Shown: positions 26,342 through 34,834 of the stretch, piece after piece
How positions within the stretch are numbered: the stretch's first letter is position 1
Layout of the letters: each line of letters opens with the position of its first letter
Source: Brachybacterium sp. P6-10-X1
GTDB taxonomy: Bacteria; Actinomycetota; Actinomycetes; Actinomycetales; Dermabacteraceae
Assembly (NCBI RefSeq): GCF_001969445.1
Contig: NZ_CP017297.1
Span: 4,030,001-4,094,000, forward strand
Reading direction: 5' to 3'
Length of the DNA stretch: 64,000 nucleotides
Program-made: the position numbers and the translations under genes
Notes under the pieces: model-generated
What the model saw: the letters and a program-made list of their open reading frames with translations, nothing else
Told to the model about the DNA's origin: nothing
The model's database searches: none

Positions 26342-27268
26342 TCACTCGACGACCTCGAGGCTCGCGATGATGTCCTCGAGGTCCTGGACGTGCTCGGGCT
26401 GGTCGGCCGCGACGTCGCTGGCCAGGGCGCTGGGCCCGTTCGGGCCATCGACGACGATCGACGTCACGACCGAGGCCTTGGTGGTATCGAGGATCTCGGG
26501 ATCCTCGAAGTGGTAGGTGGCCTGCACGATCCATGCCGTGTGGCCGTCGACCGTCGTGACCTCGGAGCGGTAGTCCGTGACCTTCGGATGGTCGCCGAAG
26601 TAGTCGACGACGCCCGAGGTGGTCGCATAGCACTGGAAGAGAGCGACCGCGGCCGCCTCCATCCCGGGATAGCCGCCCTCCTCCTCCGGCCAGCTGACCT
26701 TGCCGAGATTCACGACGCTGTACCAGTTGCCCTCGACGGGGCGCGCCTGCGCGTCGACCTCGGTGAGATAGGGCAGGGAGGAGGGGCCCCAGGGGAAGTC
26801 CCAGGTCTCCGGGACCGTGTACTGCAGGTCGCCACCTCGGATCGTGCCCGGATCTGCCGCCTTCGCGGGCTCCGGGGCGGAGGGCATCGTGCACTCGGTG
26901 GTGGGCTTCTCGGTGAAGATCGGCGGGGGAGGGGCGATGTCGGGGTCCTGCGGGTCCGGCACGTACTCCGACTGGCCCTCGGCGGAGCGCTCGCCGGTCT
27001 TGTACGCCTGGGGGTCGTCCTCCAGGGCCGAGCGGAACACCGTCTGCGACAGGACCAGGGCGACGACGGCGAGCAGCACGACGCCGGAGCCGACGACGGC
27101 CAGCACCGTGGCCAGGGCCCGATGCCGAGCGCGCTCATCGGGCTCGCCGAGCGGCCCCCCGCGGTCGGGGGTCTCGTGGTCGGGCAGGCGCCCTGGGTCG
27201 GCCCCGGTGAAATCGGGCAGGGGGGAGCCCGTCGGCTGCTGGTCGCCGCCGTGCGGATCCTGTGTCAT
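26342..27268 (-). CDS. Membrane-anchored hypothetical protein, paralogue of 25472-26305
   Basis: A 308-residue protein of unknown function with an acidic cytoplasmic head (1-48), a transmembrane helix (about 52-75), a Pro-rich linker with PDIAPPPPIF, and a C-terminal extracellular domain (about 118-308). The cysteines in TTECTMPSA and LFQCYATT match those of the next gene. The ATG at 27268 has GGGGAGG six bases upstream, which decides the start; the frame stays open further up but lacks a site. Its leader carries two direct copies of GTCGARGGTCTCGTCCCC near 27320-27357. Confidence 0.75.
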   Translation of the reverse strand: MTQDPHGGDQQPTGSPLPDFTGADPGRLPDHETPDRGGPLGEPDERARHRALATVLAVVGSGVVLLAVVALVLSQTVFRSALEDDPQAYKTGERSAEGQSEYVPDPQDPDIAPPPPIFTEKPTTECTMPSAPEPAKAADPGTIRGGDLQYTVPETWDFPWGPSSLPYLTEVDAQARPVEGNWYSVVNLGKVSWPEEEGGYPGMEAAAVALFQCYATTSGVVDYFGDHPKVTDYRSEVTTVDGHTAWIVQATYHFEDPEILDTTKASVVTSIVVDGPNGPSALASDVAADQPEHVQDLEDIIASLEVVE

Positions 27269-27522
27269 CGCCACCTCCCCGGCGCGGAGGGCCCCGAGCC
27301 CCCGCGGGAGGCTCGCTCCCGTCGAAGGTCTCGTCCCCGTCGAGGGTCTCGTCCCCGGGTGATTCTCGCACGCCCCGCCGGCGTGCACCGTCACAGCATA
27401 AGGACTCCGGCGAGGGGTCCGCGTGATCTGCCAGGGGGTGTCCGGGCCCCCTTGATACCCTCCCGGGACACGGTCACGGGTGCCCTCCGCCCCGGTTCCG
27501 GCCCCCGACGGATGGAGTTCGC

Positions 27523-28398
27523 ATGCGCCCACCCCTGGTCCTCACGATCGCCGGCTCCGACGCCGACGGCGCCTCCGGCATCCAGGCGGATCTGAAGACG
27601 TTCACGGCGCTCGGGGCCTACGGGGCCTCCGCGGTCACCATGGTCGCCGCGGTGAACACCCGCGAGCTCATCGGGACCCACTACCTCCCGGGCGACGTCG
27701 TGCGCAGCCAGATCGACGCGGTCGCGGCGGACCTCCTGCTGGACGTCACCAAGATCGGCGCCCTGGGCAGTGCCGCCGTGGTCGAGGCGGTCGCCGGGGC
27801 GGTCCGTGAGCACCGAGGGCGTCTGGGACGCCTCGTCCTGGACCCCGTGATGGTCTCCAGCGACGGCGCGCCGCTGATCTCCGCCGAAGGGGCGCGGGCC
27901 CTGCGCAGCACGCTCGTGCCGCTGGTGGACATCCTGACGCCGAACATGGCCGAGGCCGCCCAACTGCTCGGCCGACCGCTGGCCACCTCGATCGACGAGA
28001 TGCGCGAGCAGGCCCTCGCGCTGCAGGAGCTGGGCCCGACCGCCGTGCTGATCACCGGAGGTCGGCTGGAGGCCGAGGACGCGGTCGACGTCCTCGTCCA
28101 TCCCGGCGGCACGGACCTGCTGCGCGCGGACCGGGTGCCGGGACGGCGGGTGCGCGGTGCCGGGGCGACGCTCTCGGCCGCGATCGCGGCGCAGCTGGCC
28201 CGCATCGAAGAGTTCGACCGCGCCGGGGAGCTGGGGGACATCGGTGGAGAGGGGGCCGACGACGACCTGGTCACGATCGTGGCCTCGGCCCGCGAGTTCC
28301 TCGCCAGCGCCATCGAGAACGCGGGGGAGTGGAAGATCTCCCGCACCCGCGGCGGATACCACCCCCTGAACCACCTCATCACCCTCGACAAGCAGTAG
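27523..28398 (+). CDS. thiD: ThiD-family (HMP/HMP-P kinase-like) protein
   Basis: A 291-residue PfkB/ribokinase-fold kinase. The N terminus TIAGSDADGASGIQADLKTF, the segment VTKIGALGSAAVVEAV, LVLDPVMVSSDGAPL and TPNMAEAAQLLG are those of ThiD, which phosphorylates 4-amino-5-hydroxymethyl-2-methylpyrimidine in thiamine synthesis. Two active-site motifs are changed: the usual KGGH is TGGR, and the anion-hole/catalytic GTGCT is GAGAT. The C terminus ends in SRTRGGYHPLNHLITLDKQ, also unlike typical ThiD. It may act on another substrate or be inactive. No other thi genes are nearby. Confidence 0.7.
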   Translation: MRPPLVLTIAGSDADGASGIQADLKTFTALGAYGASAVTMVAAVNTRELIGTHYLPGDVVRSQIDAVAADLLLDVTKIGALGSAAVVEAVAGAVREHRGRLGRLVLDPVMVSSDGAPLISAEGARALRSTLVPLVDILTPNMAEAAQLLGRPLATSIDEMREQALALQELGPTAVLITGGRLEAEDAVDVLVHPGGTDLLRADRVPGRRVRGAGATLSAAIAAQLARIEEFDRAGELGDIGGEGADDDLVTIVASAREFLASAIENAGEWKISRTRGGYHPLNHLITLDKQ

Positions 28399-28432
28399 GG
28401 GCCCATCGCGCAGTAGGGGCCCACCGCGTCGA

Positions 28433-29644
28433 TCAGCGCTCGAGCAGCCCCAGGTCCTCCTTCAGCGAGAGCATGCGCGCGGCGGACTCGCGCACCCGCT
28501 GCTCGTTCTCCGGCCCTGCGGCGGCCCAGTCCTCGATCGCGTCGACCAGTTGGCCGGTGATCGAGGGGTCCGCCGTCACGAGCACATCGCCGCCCGCCTC
28601 GAGCAGCCGGGTGGCCCGCTCGGCGACCGGGACGGCCGCGACGGCCTTCGCGTTGCCGATGTCGTCGGTGATCACGAGCCCGTCGAAGCCCATCCGGTCA
28701 CGCAGCAGATCCTGGATCGCGACACGGGAGAACATGGCCGGGACGTCGGCCTCGAGCTGCGGGTAGATCGCCGAGGACATCATCACCAGGCCGGCGCCGG
28801 CATCGATCCCGGCGGCGAAGGATTCCAGGAACGGATCGTCCATCCCGGTGACCGGGTCCTCGATCCCCTCGGCCGAGAAGTCGGTGTTCTGCTCCACCCG
28901 TCCCAGGCCGGGGAAGTGCTTGAGAGTCGCGGCCACGCCCTGGGCGTCGAGCGCCTCGACCGCCGCGGCGACGCACTCTCCGACCTGTTCAGGGTCCGTG
29001 CCGAAGCCGCGGTCGAGCCCGCCGACCGGTTCGTTGGCATCGCCCAGGTCGGGGTCGACGACGTCGGCGACGGGGGAGAAGGCGACCTGGATGCCGCGCG
29101 CGGCGAGGTCCTCCCCGATGGTCGTGTAGGCCTCGGTGACGGCGGCGGGCCCCTCGGCGCCGAGCTCCTCCGCCGACGGGGTGCGCCGAGCGGCCTCTCC
29201 GCGCAGCATCCGCACCTCGCCGCCTTCCTGGTCGACGGCGATCAGCGGGGGCAGGTCCTGCCGCGAGCTCTCCCGGGCGGCGGCCACGGTGTCGTCGACC
29301 GCGGTGGCGCTCTCCCACACCTGCAGCAGGAAGACCCCGGCGGCGTGATGCTCGGTGAGCACGTCGGCGGGGAACTCGGTGCCCGCGGCGATGCCGACCA
29401 GCACCAGCTGTCCGGCCAGCTCGCGGGAGGGGAGATCCTCCAGCAGCAGCTCGGCGGCCGAGGGCGGCTCCGAGGTCTCCTCGACCCGTCCTTCGTCGGC
29501 CGACTCCTCGGCCTGGCCGTCGCCGGTCTCCTCGGGGTCGGCCGCTCCGGTCCGCTCCGGATCGGCCTGCGGGTCCTCGTCCTGCTCGGTGCAGGCGGCG
29601 AGCGCGGCCACGGGGGCCAGGGCCAGGAGGTGTCGTCGGCGCAT
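28433..29644 (-). CDS. Glycoside hydrolase family 3-like lipoprotein
   Basis: A 403-residue secreted lipoprotein: a twin-Arg N terminus, lipobox LAAC, a Glu/Asp/Thr-rich spacer (about 20-60), and a family 3 TIM-barrel domain as in beta-N-acetylhexosaminidase NagZ/LpqI. IAVDQEGGEVRML, FSPVADVVD, LKHFPGLGRV and the nucleophile aspartate in LVITDDIGNAKAV are visible. The NagZ acid/base loop KHFPGHG...DSH reads KHFPGLGRVEQNTDF here, so the catalytic histidine is missing. It may be a binding protein or a hydrolase with another proton donor. The ATG at 29644 fits the signal sequence. Confidence 0.82.
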   Translation of the reverse strand: MRRRHLLALAPVAALAACTEQDEDPQADPERTGAADPEETGDGQAEESADEGRVEETSEPPSAAELLLEDLPSRELAGQLVLVGIAAGTEFPADVLTEHHAAGVFLLQVWESATAVDDTVAAARESSRQDLPPLIAVDQEGGEVRMLRGEAARRTPSAEELGAEGPAAVTEAYTTIGEDLAARGIQVAFSPVADVVDPDLGDANEPVGGLDRGFGTDPEQVGECVAAAVEALDAQGVAATLKHFPGLGRVEQNTDFSAEGIEDPVTGMDDPFLESFAAGIDAGAGLVMMSSAIYPQLEADVPAMFSRVAIQDLLRDRMGFDGLVITDDIGNAKAVAAVPVAERATRLLEAGGDVLVTADPSITGQLVDAIEDWAAAGPENEQRVRESAARMLSLKEDLGLLER

Positions 29645-29720
29645 GGCGCCAGTGTTCCACGCCGCGGCGACCTCCAGGAACTGGTGACCTGCGGCACGAC
29701 CAGCCCCGTAGGCTGGGGCC

Positions 29721-30308
29721 ATGAGCACCGAGACCTCGCCCCGGGAGCACCCTCGGGCTGCGGCGATCGAAACGGCGACGGGCACCTCGCTGGGGACCTG
29801 GGTCCAGCGGATCGACGGGGCCGACGGCCGGACCCTCGACCACACCGCCATCGCCCGGCTGCTTCCTGAGCGCTGGGAGATCTCCGAATGGTGGGCTCAG
29901 GGCGTCACCGTCGCCTACGAGCAGGTGATCGGCCGTCGCGTCGTCGGGCAGAGCAGCGCCGGCGACTTCGCGGCCTCCGCCTCCAGGACCGTCGCCGGCG
30001 ACATGGACCGGGCGCGCGATGCCTGGGACGCGCACCTCACTCCGCAGCGCCGGGAGGAGCTCGGACTCGAGGAGCCGACCCTGACCGCCACCGACACCTG
30101 GAGGTACTGGCGCGCCACCGTGGCCGACGGCAGCCGGCTCAGCGTCAACATCACCACCAAGGACCATCACGACGGGGCCGCCCGCAGCACGGTGGGTCTC
30201 GAGCACAAGGGCATCGTGACCGCCGCAGCCCGCGACGCCTGGAAGGACATCTGGAGGGCGGTCCTGACGGAGTTCGCCGCCGACATCGCCGAGAAGGAGC
30301 ATCCATGA
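29721..30308 (+). CDS. SRPBCC-like hypothetical protein
   Basis: A 195-residue cytoplasmic protein. The N-terminal half has a helical region (TWVQRIDGADGRTLDHTAIARLL...WWAQGVTVAYEQVIGRR) of a type that often precedes an SRPBCC/AHSA1-like domain in actinobacteria; the C-terminal half (FAASASRTVAG... to the end) could be that domain. I recognise the pattern only loosely and cannot name a ligand. Its TGA overlaps the ATG of the prolyl oligopeptidase gene (ATGA), so it leads a coupled four-gene run. Confidence 0.65.
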   Translation: MSTETSPREHPRAAAIETATGTSLGTWVQRIDGADGRTLDHTAIARLLPERWEISEWWAQGVTVAYEQVIGRRVVGQSSAGDFAASASRTVAGDMDRARDAWDAHLTPQRREELGLEEPTLTATDTWRYWRATVADGSRLSVNITTKDHHDGAARSTVGLEHKGIVTAAARDAWKDIWRAVLTEFAADIAEKEHP

Positions 30309-32515
30309 CCGACCCCGCCTCGCAGACCCATGCCTCGCAGGACCCCGCCGCGCAGCGCACCCTGACGCCGTCCCTGCCCGCCTCCGACGGCAGCGCCGAC
30401 CCCCACCAGTGGCTCGAGGAGGTCACCGGCGAGGACGCCCTGGCCTGGGTCCACGAGCGCAATGCCCGCGCGGAGTCCGAGCTCGAGCAGGTGGTCGATC
30501 CGCGCGACGCGGACGGGGCGCCGCTGGCCGCCACGTTGCAGCGGGAGATCCTCGAGATCCTCGACGCCAAGGACAAGATCCCCGGCGTCGTGATGCGCGG
30601 CGACCATCTGTACAACTTCTGGACCGACGCCGAGCACGAGCGGGGTCTCTGGCGCCGCACGACGCTCGAGTCCTACCGCGGCGAGGACCCAGAATGGGAG
30701 ATCCTGCTGGACCTCGATGCGCTCAACGAGGCCGAGGGTGAGGACTGGGTGTGGCACGGTGCGAGCCTGCTGCGGCCGGCAGGTCACGCCGAGGGAGAGC
30801 CCTACCGCCACGCCCTGGTGGACCTCTCCCACGGCGGCTCCGATGCCGACGTCACCCGCGAGTTCGACCTCGAGACCCTCTCCTTCGTGCCCGAGTCCGC
30901 GGGCGGCTTCGTCCGCCCCGAGGCGAAGGGCGGTCTGAGCTGGATCGACGCCGACACCGTCTGGGTCTCCACCGACTTCGGCGAGGACACCATGACCACC
31001 TCGGGGTACGCCCGGCAGGCACGGCTGTGGAACCGCGGCACCGCGCTGTCCGACGCGCACCTGGTCCACGAGATCCCCGCGGAGGACATGGCGGTCTTCG
31101 CCGCCCACGACTCCACCCCCGGCTGGGAGCGCGACTGGGTGATCGAGGCGCACGCCTTCTACGACTCCACCATGCACGTCGTCGACCGCACGACGCAGCC
31201 GCCGGAGCTGACCCGGGTCGACGTCCCCCGCGACCTCGAGGCCAGCGCCCACCGCGACCTGGGGATCTTCCATCCCCGCAGCGACTGGGACGTGGCGGGA
31301 TCGACCTTCCCCGCGGGGTCCCTCGTCGTCGGCGACTTCGCCCGCTTCCAGGCCGGCGAGCCCGAGCTGCACATGCTGTTCGAGCCCACCGAGACCACGT
31401 CGCTGGCGGACATGACCATCACCCGGTCGACGATCGTGCTGTCGATCCTCGAGGACGTGGTCCACCGCCTGGAGGTCCACTACCGCGACGAGCACGGTGC
31501 CTGGGTGCAGCAGGACCTCTACCCGGAGCTGCGCGGCTCGATCGGGGTGGCCGCGGTCGACGCCGACGTCGACGACCGGGTCTGGGTGACCGTCACCGGC
31601 TTCCTCGAGCCCACCACGCTGCAGCTGGGCGACCTCGCGGAGATCCCGACCGACGGGGAGGCGGGCGACCTCGACGTCATCAAGACCACTCCCGCGCGCT
31701 TCGACGCGGAGGGACTGGACGTCAGCCAGCACTTCGCGACCAGCGACGACGGCACCCGTGTCCCCTATTTCGAGATCTCCCGCCAGGACCGGGCGGAGGC
31801 CGAGGCCCCCGTGCCGACCCTGCTGTACGGCTACGGCGGCTTCGAGATCTCCCTGACCCCCGGCTATCTGGGGGCGATCGGGAAGGCCTGGCTGGAGCGC
31901 GGCGGCACCTACGTGCTGGCGAACATCCGCGGCGGCGGCGAGTACGGACCGACGTGGCACCAGGCGGCGCTGACCGAGAACCGCCACCGGGCCTATGAGG
32001 ACTTCTCCTCGGTCGCGAAGGACCTCGTCGAGCGCGACGTGACCGACCGCGACCATCTCGCCGTGCGCGGCGGCTCCAACGGCGGTCTGCTCACCGGCAA
32101 CATGGTCACCCGGTATCCGGAGCTGTTCGGCGCGGTCGTCATCCAGGTCCCGCTGCTGGACATGAAGCGGTACTCGCACCTGCTGGCCGGGGCGTCCTGG
32201 ATGGCGGAGTACGGCGATCCGGACACCGACGACTGGGAGTTCGTGCGCACCTTCAGCCCCTACCACCTGCTGGCCGAAGGGACGGATTACCCGCCGACGT
32301 TCCTGCTCACGTCCACTCGGGACGACCGTGTCCACCCCGGCCACGCCCGCAAGTTCGCCGCCGCCATGGAGTCGCTGGGGGCCGACGTGCGCTCGTGGGA
32401 GAACACCGAGGGCGGGCACGGCGGCGCGGCCACCAACGAGCAGGCCGCCCGCATGAACGCCCTGATGTACACCTTCCTGTGGAACACCGTCGGCGACGTC
32501 GGCGGACAGCGCTGA
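30305..32515 (+). CDS. Prolyl oligopeptidase family serine peptidase (S9A)
   Basis: A 736-residue cytoplasmic peptidase that cleaves short peptides after proline or related residues. The N-terminal seven-bladed beta-propeller (about 85-440) is followed by the alpha/beta hydrolase domain. The catalytic triad is the serine of VRGGSNGGLLTG, the aspartate of TSTRDDRVHPGHARKF and the histidine of EGGHGG. LANIRGGGEYGPTWHQAA is a further family signature. Start and stop both overlap neighbours (ATGA and TGATG), which ties it to the SRPBCC-like and DinB-like genes. Confidence 0.93.
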   Translation: MTDPASQTHASQDPAAQRTLTPSLPASDGSADPHQWLEEVTGEDALAWVHERNARAESELEQVVDPRDADGAPLAATLQREILEILDAKDKIPGVVMRGDHLYNFWTDAEHERGLWRRTTLESYRGEDPEWEILLDLDALNEAEGEDWVWHGASLLRPAGHAEGEPYRHALVDLSHGGSDADVTREFDLETLSFVPESAGGFVRPEAKGGLSWIDADTVWVSTDFGEDTMTTSGYARQARLWNRGTALSDAHLVHEIPAEDMAVFAAHDSTPGWERDWVIEAHAFYDSTMHVVDRTTQPPELTRVDVPRDLEASAHRDLGIFHPRSDWDVAGSTFPAGSLVVGDFARFQAGEPELHMLFEPTETTSLADMTITRSTIVLSILEDVVHRLEVHYRDEHGAWVQQDLYPELRGSIGVAAVDADVDDRVWVTVTGFLEPTTLQLGDLAEIPTDGEAGDLDVIKTTPARFDAEGLDVSQHFATSDDGTRVPYFEISRQDRAEAEAPVPTLLYGYGGFEISLTPGYLGAIGKAWLERGGTYVLANIRGGGEYGPTWHQAALTENRHRAYEDFSSVAKDLVERDVTDRDHLAVRGGSNGGLLTGNMVTRYPELFGAVVIQVPLLDMKRYSHLLAGASWMAEYGDPDTDDWEFVRTFSPYHLLAEGTDYPPTFLLTSTRDDRVHPGHARKFAAAMESLGADVRSWENTEGGHGGAATNEQAARMNALMYTFLWNTVGDVGGQR

Positions 32516-33162
32516 TGAGTCCGAACCACCGCGCGGACCCGCCGGGGACCCTCGCCCCGGTGTCCGCCGACGCTCCCGACGAGCTCGACGTCCTGGTGGA
32601 CCGGCTGGCCGATGAACAGGCGTCGACGGCGGCCTCCGAGGCCCGGGGGCCGTCCGACGGTGCGGGCCGACCCGAGCCGCCGTCGGTCGCCGATGAGATG
32701 GCCACTCTCGAGGGTTTCCTCGACTTCCTGCGCGCGACGATCCGGTGGAAGGTCGAGGGACTGAGCGACGAGCAGGCCTCGGCCCGGATGCTCGGCTCCG
32801 CCACGACGGTGACAGGGATGGTGCGCCATCTGGCGGACACCGAGCGCTACTGGTTCCGGCAGATCCTCGGCGCCGTCCCGGTCGACGAGGTCGGCTATGC
32901 CTGGGAGGACGGATCGGGCCCGTCCCACGCCTGGGAGATGGACGGCGGCGCCTCCCTCGCCGGGGCGCTCGAGGACTACGAGGCCGCGACCCGGCTCTCC
33001 CGGGCCCAGCTGCTCGGCCGTGACGTCGAGGAGGAGCTGCGCGGCAGGCCCGAGGTGGTCACGGTGCGCTGGGTGCTCACCCACATGGTGGAGGAGACCG
33101 CGCGCCACGCCGGGCAGCTCGATGTGCTCGCCGAGCTGCTGGACGGCCGGACCGGCGAGTGA
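32515..33162 (+). CDS. DinB-superfamily (DUF664-like) protein
   Basis: A 215-residue protein. After an unstructured Pro/Ala-rich head (1-60) comes a four-helix DinB/DUF664 bundle. The three metal-ligand histidines are expected in MVRHLADTERYWF, in VLTHMVEETARHAGQ and at its second histidine; all are present. Family members are thiol-dependent (often mycothiol-dependent) transferases or isomerases with a bound metal. The reaction is unknown here. It overlaps its neighbours at both ends and belongs to the coupled four-gene run. Confidence 0.82.
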   Translation: MSPNHRADPPGTLAPVSADAPDELDVLVDRLADEQASTAASEARGPSDGAGRPEPPSVADEMATLEGFLDFLRATIRWKVEGLSDEQASARMLGSATTVTGMVRHLADTERYWFRQILGAVPVDEVGYAWEDGSGPSHAWEMDGGASLAGALEDYEAATRLSRAQLLGRDVEEELRGRPEVVTVRWVLTHMVEETARHAGQLDVLAELLDGRTGE

Positions 33163-34547
33163 CTCCCGCAGCCATGCGATCCGTCGACCTCTTCGACCGT
33201 CCCGCGCAGGACGACCTCCTGCAGATCCGCAACGACCTGATGACGGTCTACCGCGAGTTCTCCGCCGCTGACCCGCGCCTGTTCCCTCTGCGCTACGCCC
33301 GCACGGTGCCGCGACGAGCCCGCCGTCCTGCAGCCGGGACGGGGGGAACCTCGCCGGCGGGGGCGCCGCCCCAGGTGCCCGTGCTGCTGATCCCCGACGG
33401 GCCGGGGCGGGGCTCGGTGCTGCCCTACGACGTGCTGCGTCGCGCGCTCGCCGGGCGCGGGCTCGATGTGCTGATGATGGAGCACCGCGGCGTCGGGCTG
33501 TCCCGTCTGGACTCCACCGGGGAGGACCTCCCGGCGTCCGTGATCTCCGTGCGCGAGGTCCTCGACGACCTGCTCGCGGTGCTGGACCACGCGCGGGTCC
33601 CTCGCGTCAGCGTCTACGGCGTCGGCTACGGCGCCTACCTCGCGCAGGCGCTGGCCGCCCTCCACCCCGGCCGGGTGCACTCGCTGGTGCTGGACTCGCC
33701 GCTGACCGGCGCCGACGACGAGCGTGTCGCGCAGGCGGCCCTGCGGGGCCTGTACTGGGAGGGCACCGAGCCGTCGACGTCGACGATCGCCTCCACGCTG
33801 CGACGCCTGGCCGCCGAGGGCGTGATCGACGCCCACCGCGCCGGGCCCGTGGTGCTCGCCGTCCACGAGCACGGCGGCCCCTCGGCGGTGCGCGACCTGG
33901 TGGACCTGCTCGCCCTGGGACGCGGACAGCTGACCTGGAACAGCGTGCGGCAGGTGCTGAACCAGGAATGGCTGCAGAACACGCCCTACGTGATGGAGTA
34001 CGACCTCACGGCCCGGATCAGCCACAGCGAGCTCGGCCACGGCCACCACGCCGACGGCGGCCCGCTCGATCCGCTGGTGGTCGTCGGGCAGCAGGCCCGG
34101 GCGGTGCCGCCGTTCACGGGCGAGGTGCTGGATCTGCACCAGCTCGCCCCTGCGATCACGGCCCCGACCCTCGTCCTCACGGGCCGTCAGGACCTCGTCT
34201 CGCCACCCGTGATCGCGCGTGAGCTGGTGGCACGGATCCCCGGAGCGGATCTGCTGGAGGTGCCTCGGGCAGGGCATTCGATGCTGGACACCCGCAGTCA
34301 GATCACGCAGGTCGCCGCGCGCTGGAGCGCCTTCGGTGCGGCGCATCTGCTGCCGCAGTACGCCGCGGAGCTCACGGCTCTGCCGGCGACGCCGACGGAC
34401 CAGGCGCTATCGCGGGGTCTGCAGATCGCCCTGGCCGTGGAGCGCTACTCCCCATGGCGGCTGTGGGTGGAGTCGGCGAAGGCGAAGCGGGAGCAGGCCC
34501 ACGTCGACCCGCGGGCCCGCCGCACCCGTCACGTGAAGCTGGACTGA
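33159..34547 (+). CDS. Alpha/beta hydrolase, S33 peptidase-like, nucleophile replaced
   Basis: A 462-residue alpha/beta hydrolase resembling proline iminopeptidase-type S33 enzymes. The core MEHRGVGLSRLDS, the acid segment VLTGRQDLVSPP and the histidine in VPRAGHSMLD are intact. The nucleophile elbow, normally GxSxG, reads G154-V-G156-Y-G158: the serine is glycine (GGC at 33624-33626). The oxyanion HGGP is also altered to PDGPGRG. Catalysis by the usual mechanism is therefore unlikely. The start is GTG overlapping the DinB-like stop; an ATG at residue 6 is an alternative. The tail (KAKREQAHVDPRARRTRHVKLD) is basic. Confidence 0.8.
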   Translation: MTPAAMRSVDLFDRPAQDDLLQIRNDLMTVYREFSAADPRLFPLRYARTVPRRARRPAAGTGGTSPAGAPPQVPVLLIPDGPGRGSVLPYDVLRRALAGRGLDVLMMEHRGVGLSRLDSTGEDLPASVISVREVLDDLLAVLDHARVPRVSVYGVGYGAYLAQALAALHPGRVHSLVLDSPLTGADDERVAQAALRGLYWEGTEPSTSTIASTLRRLAAEGVIDAHRAGPVVLAVHEHGGPSAVRDLVDLLALGRGQLTWNSVRQVLNQEWLQNTPYVMEYDLTARISHSELGHGHHADGGPLDPLVVVGQQARAVPPFTGEVLDLHQLAPAITAPTLVLTGRQDLVSPPVIARELVARIPGADLLEVPRAGHSMLDTRSQITQVAARWSAFGAAHLLPQYAAELTALPATPTDQALSRGLQIALAVERYSPWRLWVESAKAKREQAHVDPRARRTRHVKLD

Positions 34548-34567
34548 CGGTGAGGATCTTCCGCCCG

Positions 34568-34620
34568 GTGGCCCGGCGGGGCGGAGCGGCGTGCCTCGTG
34601 GCCTGGCGGGGCGGAGCGGC
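34568..34620. repeat. Two direct 23-bp repeats, 30-bp period
   Basis: GTGGCCYGGCGGGGCGGAGC plus three more bases occurs at 34568-34590 and 34598-34620 with one mismatch. It lies in the 287-bp stretch between the hydrolase and the repeat-rich protein, where I see no gene. Confidence 0.75.
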
Positions 34621-34834
34621 GGACCGTGCGGTCTGACGTGTCGGATCACCCGGGTCCATTCGACGCGCCAGACCTCATGGTCCATATGCGATGGAGGGGT
34701 GCCGGTCATCGGCGTCGACCACCTACCCTGGACGAGGACGATCTGGCAGTACCGGCCGGGTGACACCTGCCGGTGTCGAGCGCAGCGATTGCGAGCGACA
34801 GCGCTCGCCCGGCAGTGCGATCAGGAGGGGACAG

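Noticed and set aside
29721-33162. Toxin-antitoxin or defence island in the coupled gene run
   Set aside because: The products are an SRPBCC-like protein, an S9 peptidase and a DinB-like protein, all with ordinary housekeeping or detoxification relatives and no nuclease or membrane effector.
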